A stretch of 64,000 nucleotides of DNA, from the NCBI GenBank assembly GCA_964036295.1, contig OZ038466.1, positions 26,171,997-26,235,996 of the forward strand. The letters run 5' to 3'. Position numbers and translations under genes: made by a program. Positions 14,472 to 26,700 of this stretch are shown here, piece by piece (within the stretch, counting starts at the first letter, position 1; each line of letters starts with the position of its first letter). Under the pieces are notes generated by a model. It saw only the letters and a program-made list of their open reading frames with translations, was not told where the DNA came from and ran no database searches. Origin of the DNA: Plumapathes pennacea (Eukaryota > Cnidaria > Anthozoa > Antipatharia > Myriopathidae).

Positions 14472-15843
14472 ATCACGAGTGCCGTTCCTGATGTTCCATC
14501 ATATGTAGTCCTGTCGAAAGTAGCTTGCTGCGACAATGTAGGCATAAATCGCAGCGTGTAAGTATTGAGCCTTTTCATGGGATTCAGATGGAAAGCAAGT
14601 GCTGTTTAGGTTAACAGTACACTGATATTTGTCCAGAATGTTGGTTTTCGTCAAATTGTTTTTGTATTTCTTCACTGAAAAAATCAAATAAGTTATTTAG
14701 GTTAGGTGCCAGAGCAATATATCGATGATCGCTGTTGATGTTGCTTCTAGAGCTAGCAATATCAGTAACTAGGCAGACAAGCAAACGGGTATGCGCCAAG
14801 GACTTGTAAATGTTTCCATTATGTTGCTCCTTCAACGATAACATATATAGTGTTCAAAGAAATGACCTGAAATATATCATTAACGTAAATTTGTGTTGTT
14901 ACGTCGTCATAGTAATGCGCATGTCTTTTACGTTTACTCGTATAATCAACGCCTACAATGCTCAAAAATAAATGAAAGGTACAAAAAGTAAAGCAATAAA
15001 CACCATCATTGTTAAAATATACTCACTGATAGCTTTAATTCGTTGTGAGTGGTCACACCTTCAGGTTTCACTCGACACAGCTCAAGAGTGTTTGAAGTGA
15101 ACACTGCTGTTAGAATATACTCACTGAGACTTTTTGACAGTTCAGCCAAGTTAGACGTTCTAGGTTGCGTCAAACTCAATTTTAGTAGTGAAAAAGTGTC
15201 AAGAAGGATGGAGCTGGTAGAATACGCAGCAGCTGTTTGTAAATCAGTGAATAGATGAAACACTTATCCGGAGGTTCCACAAAACACGTCTTTGCAGAAA
15301 GGAAATAATAACGACAAACAACAAGTAATAGAGATCGAGTCAAGAACTGTATATATTAATGCGATATAAAAATGACAGAACAGTCATCACTCGACGCTAC
15401 ACCACAACTTCTAAAGAGTCCATAAAACAATATACTCAAAGCATAGACAACCTCAATATGTTTTTTTTTTTCTGAAGATGCTGTGAAAATTAAACGAACT
15501 TTAGAGACAAATCTTTTGTTTCGATTATCAAAAAGGGAATTGTGGCTCTAATCCCCTTCAAACAGTTGGTATAATTAGTTTAGTTGTAAGGATTATATAG
15601 CACAGTCACCATGTCACAAAATCCAACAATTGACTACATATCAGTCGGTCACTCTAACACAGAGCAGGAGAGGTTACTCAGGAAAAAGTTTTTCAAAACC
15701 AAACCCCGGCATACCCGTTGGGACTAGTTTTCTTCAAGAAAAAAAAATCAACTTTCCATGTTTCAAGTATGATTTCGTTGTTTCTAAAAAGATACTAAAT
15801 AACAACAGATAAGATATTTCCATTCAGCCTTGGACGCACGGCA
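14472..15843. other. Intergenic region between convergent genes
   Basis: Holds the 3' flanks of the amine oxidase (+) and the first deacetylase-like gene (-). An AATATACTCACTGA motif is repeated about 96 bp apart near 15016 and 15112. No supported exon. Confidence 0.6.
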
Positions 15844-17694
15844 CTACTTGCCAGTCGGGTTGCCGTACCACGGGAATCTTGGAGAACACTGCCTATTGCA
15901 CGTGTACAAGTAATGGCGCACTCCTACGGTGAAGGGAGGTAGCAGCTTCTTATCTTTATCATAAGGACACACGTTTGTACGGGCGCACTTTTCCGCAGGA
16001 GCGCGGGACTTGCATCTCCATGGCCTGAATCTTTTGATTATCCTTCCCTTTCTCCCCAAAGGAGTCGGTGACCTGATCCACTCCAGAGCTTGGGAAATCG
16101 TTACAGCCCACACATCTTTGTTCTTCAATTTTTGCTTCAGGAATTTCTTCACGGCTTTGAAGAGAGATTAGATGGAAAGGTTATAACCGTATTGATTATG
16201 ACATCTTGTGGTCTAAGACCAGACAAACGAAGAAAGAGAAATAAAGAAATTGAACGAGATGATGAACAGAAAAAAGAAAAATAACGAAAAATGTCAAGGA
16301 AGATGAAAGGAAGGATAAAAGGACAGAATAGATCGAAATGTAGAAAAAGCCAAAGAAGGAATAGAAAAGGACAAAAATAAGAAGCAAACGAGGCATTCTC
16401 GTTCCTAGGCTCTTTTCTCGTGGGGAAGGGAAAAGAGCCTGGGAACGAGGATGCTAACAACAAGAGAAGGAGACAGCGAGAGAAAAAAGAGAAAGAAAAA
16501 ACAAGCTCTCACCTCTTAAGGCAAACGGATATCTCTGAAACCACACCGCGTGCATGAAGATCGGGAAGGGCGCGCGGTTCGACTTGAAATGCCTCTGAAA
16601 GTTCTTCTCCAGCAGCTCGATGACGTCATTTTCATTTGTCGGCGGTGCGCACGCGTCAAGCATGCTGCAAATGTAGCCCGCCTTGTCGCGGTAGCTGATC
16701 ATGGGAACCTCCCAGAGGCCTGGGAAAGAGGCTGAAACACACACACACAAAAAAAAAACTCAGCGAACATTTCCCCACTCTTCCAATAACCACGTGACAT
16801 GCCTCGGTTTGAAACTGTCGAGGTAAAGTAGTTATAAATATCACTGTCGTTTCAAACTGGAGTCTAAATGGTCCAGTGACATGCTGTTGGGATAATAAAG
16901 CACGAAAACTATATATAAAGTAAATGTGCAAAATAATGGCAATCGGAGTACGAACTCGAACTAAAAGACTGTCAGTCTCGTAAACATTTATCGATCAGGC
17001 CGCGGAACTAAGACTCAAATTTATTACCTGTGGGACAGGGTGGCATCATACATTCCTGTAGGGTGGGGTGGTCCAGTGTGTAGGGCCACAGAGGAGGGTC
17101 GATATAACGACGTGTGGGCATGGACGAATCGTACGAGAAACCCTTATCGCGGAGGAGTTTAAATTCAACATTCCCTCCAACCTGCAAGAACGGCGCTCGA
17201 AATCCTCGCACATCCTTCTTCTTGACGTTGGCATACTGGCTGATAATTGTTCGCTGGCCCGCTATCTCATTCTTCAACTCACTGTACGATGCGTTCTTCC
17301 AGAAGGTGATCGGGGAGCGATGTGTGATGGTGTGCACAGCGATCTCGTGCCGTTGGTGGTACAGCGTCTGGAGTTTATCGTACTGCGTATACTGATGCGA
17401 CACAAAGAAAGTCGCCCCGATGTTACAACCATTGGGGTTTTTAAGCGTACCGTCCAGTAATTTCTGGTAGTAGGGGAACAGCAGCCAATTCACCGCATCG
17501 TCAAACGACAGCATGATGATCTGGGGAACCGACTCGACTGGAAGCCCTTTGGGGATCGTGGTTCCACTGCAGAAGCATCTGGGGAGTTTGCAGTTTTTTG
17601 GAGTACAGGCCGGGCGCTTTCCATCCAGTAGGCCGCCAGATACGACGAGTACTCCCAGCAAAAAGCAAAGCACAGAACCTTGAATTAGTATCAT
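15844..17694 (-). CDS. Chitin deacetylase-like protein A (CE4), intact active-site motifs
   Basis: Three exons (17694-17028, 16731-16513, 16154-15844), both introns phase 1, give 398 residues. A signal peptide is followed by a Cys-rich segment (CTPKNCKLPRCFCSGTTIP) typical of animal chitin deacetylase-like proteins. CE4 motif 1 is SFDDAVN (Asp65 and Asp66); motif 2 is HEIAVHTITHR (His121 and His125); motif 3 is RGFRAPF; motif 4 is YDSSMPT; motif 5 is FMHAVWF. All predicted catalytic and zinc ligands are present, so it is probably an active, secreted metal-dependent deacetylase of chitin-like glycans. No chitin-binding or LDLa domain is seen in these exons. Two paralogs lie 11-18 kb away with identical exon boundaries. 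The true substrate is unknown. Confidence 0.9.
16393..16454. mobile_element. 62-bp perfect-arm hairpin element in deacetylase A intron 2
   Basis: The arms GCATTCTCGTTCCTAGGCTC at 16393 and, on the other strand from 16454, GCATCCTCGTTCCCAGGCTC pair over about 26 bp around a short G-rich loop. It looks like a solo miniature foldback element; the arm resembles a motif I believe is repetitive in coral genomes (from memory, unverified). Confidence 0.7.
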
Positions 17695-19315
17695 CGTCCA
17701 AACTAGGCGCCAACACCGCGATGACTAGTGAACGCGCGAGTTCTGCGCCGGGACGAAGCTTTCGGGCCAAAGTTGGCGCGAAGAAGAAACCCCGCTTTTA
17801 TTGCATGATCTCTAGATCAGATCTTGTGGTTCACACGGGTTGTGATTGGTTGTACGCAGCTGGTGTTTCACAGCAAGACGCTCAATATTGAAACATCGAG
17901 GAGGAGAATGCCTTGAATGATGAGGTGTAACTACTGAAGATACTTCAACTTAATATTATCACAGCCGAGTGACGGATGTTTCTGTCACTCTGTAATTCTC
18001 ACGGAGAACAGTACACATATTATCAGAGCTGAGCAGTTTAACAGGCACGACACGCCAGTACACGACACGACAGTAACTCGCGCAAACTGAGAACTAAAGT
18101 TTAAAGTGTACAGTATCGAGGTAACTTGGTTAGCAGTTGATGATTGTAGCAGGTAATTTTGAAGCCATATCGACGGGTCCATTACCGCAGCACTCAAGAT
18201 GCCACGGATAATTCAAATGTTTATAGCAACAAAATCCCCTTTTTAATGAAATGTTTTGCTTGAAGGACTCTTCTTTCTTTCATAGCCCAAAGAATGAGGA
18301 CGCTGGGAATCTCTGATGATAACACTGATACATTCACACAGCGAAGACATAGTTTCCTTCGTTGGGAAGATCTTTATCTAACACTGTAGAGCCATCATCA
18401 ACGCTTTTACGCACACAACGTAAGCCTTGTGCTTACGGCAATATCCAAAAACCTCTGAACACGAGGCGTTTTGTCGACTATCTATTAGCACATCTTTAGT
18501 GGAAAGTCACTGCTCAAGACTTCAAGGAGCCTAAAGTAGAAATGTATCCGTTGCCATAGGAACATGGATGCCTATTTAGAAGTGAGTGAATGTCTTGACC
18601 TGTTTGTTTGGTACTACCTGTCCTTGGAACGGATTGGATTATTGCTTGAAACAGAATAAAACGCGAGTGTTGAAAAGTACTCATGTTGTGGAACACAAAA
18701 AATTACTGTCTAATAACTGTCCTGAGTTTCACACTTGGTCAGGTCCAATACTGTACTGAGTTAACGACAAAATATTATCTACAAACAGCTAGCCTTCAAT
18801 TAGGAATGTTATTGCATGTATATAATACAACTAGTTTTTATTTTGTTCACTAACTCACTAACTTTGTCGCCTAAAATATTAGTAATCCTGCTGATGTGAG
18901 AAATTCGCAATAAATTCCATCCACGCTGATACTGACTCAACCAAGAAGTTGTTCAAAGCACGAATTAGCCAATCCCAGAGTAGCTTTCAATATTGCTACC
19001 ATGCATTTTTTAAGCCTCAAAATGAGAAGATTTTGTTCACTAAACGACTACATCGATGTCAGTATATATTTTTTGATCTACAAGCTTTCTAATAGTTCTT
19101 TTATCGAAGCTATGTAGTTTGTTGGCCAAGGGGTTAGCTTAATCGGGCTTTGAATAATTGGGCCCTAAGAACTAACACGAATGCTCTAAATAAGTACACG
19201 GAAAAAGGAAGGGTTCACGTTGTCAAGAGAAGATAATGGTTTCAACATTTATTTGTCTTTTTGCCTCTTCACTGCCAAGACAAAATTGACTAAACCTCAT
19301 TTTTACAAAATACTC

Positions 19316-19480
19316 ACTTCTTCTGTCAAATGAAAACCTAAAGGTGTGACCATGGAAATGAAAGCTCCCAATAAGAACATAAAAGCAGTGTTTACGGCCA
19401 AAGTGAATTTTACAAACACTCAACTTCTGAACTGTCAAATGAATAAACCTAAAGGTATGACCACTCAAATGAAAGCTCTC
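19316..19480. repeat. Imperfect direct repeat, about 107-bp period
   Basis: The segment with CTGTCAAATGAAAACCTAAA near 19322 recurs as CTGTCAAATGAATAAACCTA near 19431, both followed by a GGT.TGACCA..AAATGAAAGCT block. It may be the remains of a repeated coding unit, but stops interrupt it in every frame. Confidence 0.5.
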
Positions 19481-20069
19481 GTATCCGGTAGAAAACAGTG
19501 CATAGCAACAAACGGAGCAACATGCATACCAAGAGTATCGGACCGTTTGTCGTTTGGCGAACAATCTCAAATGTGCAGAATATGGCCGACAAGATGGACG
19601 GAATTCCTCTTTTTCACATCATGACCAATACAAAAGTATCGAAGAATTGCAAGGTCACAAAGAATGACCGGTCAACAAGATGACGAAGCATGGCAACTCA
19701 CAAAGCCTTTGAATTGCTACATCTGCATGTTGTGCTCAAGTTTGTTCTCACATCAGTGACATTTGATGATCGTAGTTTCAAAACAAAAATCATGGCGCCA
19801 CTCTGACGTCATCGCGTGTGACGCTGTTCACCAGATCTACCCGGTCTGGCCAATATAAGCGGGCCAAACATGGCAAGAAATAGTTTGTTGTCTACAACTG
19901 ATTTAACCCAATGAACTGAGGTAACCAACAGTAGTGGACAAACTTTGCGTGAGAATCATCTGACAAGCGTTGTAAGGCGGGTTACACGGACAAAGCTGAA
20001 CAGTTTATGATGAAAAGCTAGAGATTGTTCAGATCAAGATATAAGGGGTTCACTCGATCATTTTAATAT

Positions 20070-20109
20070 TTGCAAGAACAACAACAGCACCAGCAACAAC
20101 AGCAACAAT

Positions 20110-20149
<40 letters not shown>

Positions 20150-20210
20150 ACAACAACAACAACAACAACAGCAACAACAACAACAACAACAACAACAGCA
20201 GCAGCAAATC
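20070..20210. repeat. (CAA/CAG)n trinucleotide repeat
   Basis: About 45 CAA or CAG triplets run downstream of HECTD3. Plus-strand reading would be poly-Gln/Asn, minus-strand poly-Cys/Val, but no gene model uses it. It is intergenic. Confidence 0.95.
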
Positions 20211-20747
20211 ACAGTTAGCCAGCCTGCGAAATTTAAGTCTATTAAAGTAAATACATGTTCCACTACATTTGGTGGCGCCTGGACATATGAGCAGCGGTAA
20301 ACATGTACAATTCTTTTGTTGGTCTGTGTCGTTATTTGAATGGGAGGGCAGACCAGTATATCTCTGGTTCTGTGTGTGTAATATTATGAATGTGTAAATT
20401 AAATTATGTGTGTGCTATTTCATATATTGCTGTATGTAGCTGTGAACATTATTTTTAAAAAGGTTTAGTCAGTAAAATTGTCTGATGATGTGCAGATTAG
20501 CCAGGCACTAAGTGCAAACCATAAACGATACTTTCTTCAAACCAGTTTTACGAAATTAAGACATAAAACCGTCTCTTTCATGTACTCAGTTCAACTTATT
20601 CACCTTATTTGGTCAGCCTAAGAGTAACTGCTTTGTCACAGCCGCGAACAACTTCAGTACCCAGCGGCCAGTGCAAGCTTTGGAGCTATGCCTGGTGTCC
20701 ACTCCCTTACAGAGTATACCTCGTATCCAGCATGCGCTTTCCGCAGG

Positions 20748-23700
20748 CTATTCCTCCCACGGGCTCAGGTCTGTGTCGATTGCTACACAATTATAGGCTG
20801 CATAACGAATTCTTTCCTCGGCCACTTTAGCACTGGAAACAGACACAATAAAATGGTAACCCATCACCAAAGACGCCTTTTCCAAGCAATGGAGTTTCCT
20901 CTATCTACCTTGGCGTCATCTGTTCCTCCTGTCGCTCAAGTCATATCTGCTTCTTCCTTCTTACCATTACAATTGTATTCTTTCGTTTTTTCATATTTCA
21001 TTTTTTTACTCCCTATCCCCTTTTCTCTCTTCTCTCTCCCATCTTTCAGCTCTTTCCTTCTTCCTTGCCTCCTCCTCCATCCTTTCCTTCCCGCCCTCCT
21101 TCCATCTCTTCTCTCTCCCACGTCTTCTCTTTCATATTCTCCCATCTTTAAGCTCTTCCCTTCTTCCTTGCATCATTTCCTTCCCTCTTTTCTCCCATCT
21201 CTTCTGTATCTGCTCACCTGGAGTATTCCGGTAGAAACAGCGTGCTGGAACACGTAGCAGCTTCAGGTAAAGAATCGTCTTGTGCATTGCTATGGAAAAA
21301 CAGACCAATCACACCGTGTCTTTATCATAACGGGCAGTCTATACACAAACTATAATACACATTAAAAAAATGTAAACCACAAAATACGATGAAAGTAATG
21401 CCAAATTAAGTAAGGGACCATTCACATAGACTACATGCGAACCGAGTGCATACAGTTGACAATTTCTTAGACCGATCTCAGATCAATCTACTCTCTTATT
21501 CCTTAATTTTTCTACAGTAAGAGCGCGTAACGTACGATCTCAGATTGACTCCACTTTAACCTCTCAGTGTGAACGGACCGTTATATCAGCGGAAACCAAG
21601 AAAGGATCACTACACAGAATCCGCACAACCAACAGCAAGAATACAAACTTACCTTCTTCCCGGACACAGATACAGAGGGGCAGGAAGCCGTCTCCTTCCC
21701 GAGACGAATCGTAAAAACCGACTGCGATCCTCTGAAACAAAAAAAAAAAAAAGATTATAGAACGATATAATATGTATTAAGTTGAGCTTTCTCGAGACAG
21801 TTTAGCAGCACCCCTCCACCCCTACCCCCCAAGATGTCCCACGTCCCACCCGCCCCTTTCAAAAGTTGTACTTTTAACCTTCAAATGGGAACTGACCAGG
21901 TGAATTGTCTCAAAAGCTATACAGGAGGATGTGGCTCACTAGAATACCCAAAGCAGCCTGTGAAGACTCCAGACTTGCTAGCTAACTGTGCTGTTCACGA
22001 AACCTCACCATTGCTGAAGTTTTCCAACGCCCTCCACAGGAACTTCACCCGGCGGTCATTTTCTGTGATATCTTCATAATGTGCTACCGAGAGAAAACAA
22101 GTATTACCAACCAAGGGTCTGGGTTTGAGCCCTTTCCCCATTCCTCCGCATACAGTATGTACTCACTGCATTTCTTGAGAGCCTCGACCGAAAGTTCCGG
22201 GTCTCCGCACACTCTTCTCTCGAGCTCTTGCCACGTGAGCAGATCCAGTACGGCTTGTGGAAGGACCTTCAAAAGACCACGCTTCAGGGCGTCGATCTGA
22301 AAATATTAAACAAGTCAGGAACACGTGTGACGCGCTCTAGTGAGCACGTACTCCTCTCACGCCCTTACCCTCACACGCACACGAACGCAAACACGAGCAC
22401 ACAAACACACGTACTGTACACGCACGCGAACACTAGCACGCAAACACACGTACACGCACACGAACACAAGCACACAAACACACGTACACTCACGCTAACA
22501 CGAGCACACAAACACGCACACAAACACACGTACACGCACGCGAACACGAGAACACAAGTACACGTACACGCGCGAACACGAGCCCACAAACACACGTACA
22601 CACGCATTTAAACGCAAACACACGAGTGATTTTTACCTGCTGCTTACTGTCGTTCATTCTCGCTTCCTTCACAAGTTGCGCGTAGCGCAGTCTGTCCTCA
22701 TAATCTACCAACTTGTCGGCACCTTCAGGAACCAGCTCAGCAATACTACTGTCATTAAGCACCTAAGAACAGATAATCACAAGAAACCTACTAAAACAAC
22801 TCTATATACAATGTCTCGAGAGTCAGACTACTGTGTACTCGTAACCCCTCCATGATACAGGTACAACGCACTGGAGTTTATGAGAGCAGGTCAAGATAAT
22901 GAAACGGTTTATAAATGATAAAGTTCATACAGTAAATGTGAACAGTAGATAGGGAACACTTGTGAGATTAATATTTGCAAAGAACTGCTCCCCTATATAA
23001 CTTAGCTCAGTGATAGACCCATCGTCGCACCGCTATCGCGCGCGTTCGAGTCCCGTATTGTTTTCAAGGCAACTCGTCTCTTTGAATAACTTGGTAAATT
23101 TTATGTCACTAGTTGAGAGTACAGGCAGGTAATGCCATATTTACTGACCGTTGTGTATGTAAGAACGCCTCCAAATTTCATTTCGAATGTTTCTTTGTCC
23201 ATTGACTCTAGAGATTCCAGAAGTTTGACCTACAACACATCAACAGAATGATCACTTTTAGGAACCCAGATTATAATTCTAAAACACCAGTAACCCCAAC
23301 GAAAGCCACGTGTGTAGATCGATCAAAATAAAATAAAATAAAATAAACTAGAAAACACTCTACCTGAGCAAGGTCCACTGACTTGAAATCACGACACCAC
23401 GTGACCCTTTCACCGACGAGCTGTTTCCACACAAAAGAGGGAAACGCCAGCACCTGAAAATTAACATGAATTAACGTTATGAGCAAATAAAATTCACAGC
23501 GTGAACATAAATTAGTTACTGTACTGAAAATTATAACGTTGTTGTACAAAAAGAGTATCAATTAATTTTATCGAACAGCTGCCAGTTTAATGTTTATATA
23601 AATTAGTGCTACAGATCCGTAGTATAAGAATAATCCATTTTACAGAAGATACAGCGATGAGATTCACGCACCAGATGTTCGCGTCCATTTCTCAGGCAGC

Positions 23701-26700
23701 CTCCCATCAGCATACCCATCCACTCGAACTTGCCGAACTTCTTGCATGATCGGTTCGGTACGTAAGCATCTCGGTTAACGTTGGATGTATCGTGTAACTG
23801 TGAACGGATTAAAATGCGGACTGTCAATCAGAGTTTCATGTCGAGAAAAGTTGCTTCTTACATGAAAGTGTATGCTGTACCGTGAGACTTACTGTAGAGA
23901 ATCAATACACACTACATACAAACAGTGCTTGCTACGTTAACTTCTAGTTTTGGTTTGCGTACCGTAACGTCCATGTGAATACGCTAAACGCCGCAAAGAA
24001 CGTTTCGAGTGATTGGTCTCTTGTTTGGAGCAAATCACTCGAAACATCACCCAACAGGCGTGACGTCCTTTATGGCGTTCAACGTATCCACCTGAACCTT
24101 TACGTCAATATGGTCTGTAAAGCACCCCCTCCCTTCAAAAGTCTCATCTGCGGTCCCTCCCTCCAGAAGTTTTGTCGTGGAAATAACAAATTCCAAGTTT
24201 ATTTCGTTGGACTCCAGGGACTGGACTCAGTGACTGCATTGAAGACCAACCTGATTTGGACTTCGAACAAAGAAGGGCAGTGGCATGGCCGAGTCACTGG
24301 AGCTGGGGCACAACTCCTCTGCCATGTCAGCTAACGAGTCACGAAAACCACCACCTGGCGACAGTAAACAAACAAACAAACAAACAAAAAAACAAAATGG
24401 ACATTGGCTATAGATACCAGATGCATTACTGTTCATGAATAGTTACATAAACTCACCTTGATCAATGATCCCTTCCGACAGGAACTTGCATTCCCACCAT
24501 TGGTCATATCTGGTCGACCATCTGAAAGAGACGAACCCAACAAAACACACTAGTTGAAGGATTGTCACAATCCTATGATCATATACAACTACATCAATCT
24601 GTAAATACTCCTGATACATAGTATGCACTATACTGCACTACCTGTCTACACAAGCACACACAAGCCAACCTACAACCACCTCACTATCAAGGTCAAACTT
24701 CTCTTTTTATTTTCTAAGTAGATGTAAGAATATTACTGTATGAAGTAGAGAGGTGCACAGATAACTCACCTAAAATCAAGTTTCACTCCACATTTCTCTT
24801 CTCTCAGTCCCTCATACAACTGGATTATGATACAAGGAAGAGGAAAAGAACCACACACTTTAGAGACAAATGTTAAAAAGTGCAATAATATAATACAAAC
24901 AGCTGTACATAATTCTGGTTCAAATTGAAGTCTAACTGCACAGCAAGTGTAGTTATTTCACCTGATGGAAGATTGAATGTTTTGCATCTGGGTCTAGAGA
25001 AGGGTCTGCTGTATGTTCTGCCGCCAGCCGTCGGTTGATGTAAAGTTTGGGCATTCTTGATGGAGCACCACTGTTGAAATACAACCAGCAAAGACAATAG
25101 TTTTAACAATTTACCAGACTGTTTTACTAACAAAGGGATTTCTCAAAACAACTTTAAAAGAACATATTTCACAACACACTGCATGTGTCGAATTTCAAAG
25201 TGCAACACTATGAGTTGAATTGAATCCAAAATATTGGAACAAAAATTACTCTGAAAACAAAGAAACTATAAACAAGGAAACAACAGGGTCAAAACATGTT
25301 GGAGCAGGGGGACAATTGAATGCTACAAATGAAGTGCTCTACTAAATCAACCATGAGTTTACGGCTCACCAGGTCTGTGACTCTTTCAGTAATTTATCAA
25401 TAAGTGTGTTTCTGTGTCTGGACAAAGGAAGCAGCTGACGAATTGCCTGACCAGGAAAAACAATAATAGGAAAGTCATTAATAAAATTATATGTAACTAG
25501 CTTGCACTAATACATATACATACATGTACAGTACATGTACATTGAAGCTGTGTTTTGTTCTTGACTGTAGGGTTTCTTGAATGATATACTGATATAATGA
25601 TAATAATTTTGTTCTTTGTTTTGGTAGATTCTATTAGAATCATTACAATAATGACCTCCACCTTTACCTCTAAATCCTTGAAAGAGCCAGCGGTGTAGTT
25701 CCATGATGGCAACAGGAAGTGTAACACACTGTCTAAAAGCTCAATAAACCTGAAATGGCAAGGTCTAACACTGAAAATACAGCACTGAAACCCAACTAAC
25801 TTAATGCACATCACTTCAGAATTCATCCAGTACATCTTTTTCAGGTGACAGTCAACTGGATTCAATCAAGCCCCACCCCTGCCACCCCACACCCCTCTTT
25901 GACCAGCCTTGCCTAAACGTGATCTTGAAAAGGAAAAGGTGCTGAAGGGTTGCCTCACCTGAGTAATGCTTGTGATCTCCTGTACAACAGCATGGGATCT
26001 ACAGAGTCCAGTTTAGGATATCTGAATCGTAGGGAAAAGATACACTCTACTCAGGCATGTACAGTACTGCGGTTTTGAGAGGTGCAATTATGAGCAAAGA
26101 AGATGCTGTGTTATGAGAGCAGTCTCCACCACCAACACTGTCTCCATTATTTTACTATTGTCTCCTTATCATCATCCAACTAGTGTAGCGTAACAGCTTC
26201 ACCCTGAGGTTCTTAATTAAGGAACATTGATTGACTGGTGCATATACATGCACTCTACACATAACATGCACAGATTGTATCACCTGATCATATCTGCTGC
26301 AGCAAACACATCCCTGCTCAGGCCAGGTTCCTTCTCTTTAACAGATACAATTTTTATGCCATGGATTCTTGTGTCTATTCCATCATCTGGGCACAAAAGT
26401 AGAAATTATATTTTAATTGTACACATTCAGAAGGCTGTATTCATGTAACTATGTAAATGTTTTGCATTAAATTAATATACCATAACCCCACCTTTGCATT
26501 CCTTTATTTTAATCTCAATGACTGGATAGAACTGAGTCATGTCTTGCAGGATCACTACATCTCCAGTCTTATTCCTGCCAAACACAAAAACAAGATATAA
26601 CGATGGCTGCCATAAGGGTTTTTTCAGCAGTGTAAAAGATCCTTGGGTAACACTGGTGTATATTGTCTTCTTTGCTGTACACTTACAAGTCAATCGAAGT

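Larger units (their letters stand above)
17695..20747. other. Intergenic region, about 3 kb, no gene supported
   Basis: Contains the 5' flank of deacetylase A, an imperfect direct repeat of about 107-bp period at about 19316-19480, and a (CAA/CAG)n tract at about 20070-20210. ORFs near 19223-19683 show a faint periodic pattern but no intact domain. Confidence 0.55.

Noticed and set aside
19223-19683. Possible decayed C2H2 zinc-finger array
   Set aside because: A loose periodicity and a few Cys/His are seen, but no unit has a complete C2H2 pattern and stops interrupt the frames. Only the direct repeat is reported.
20063-20263. Poly-Cys ORF
   Set aside because: Minus-strand translation of the CAA/CAG repeat; no surrounding gene.
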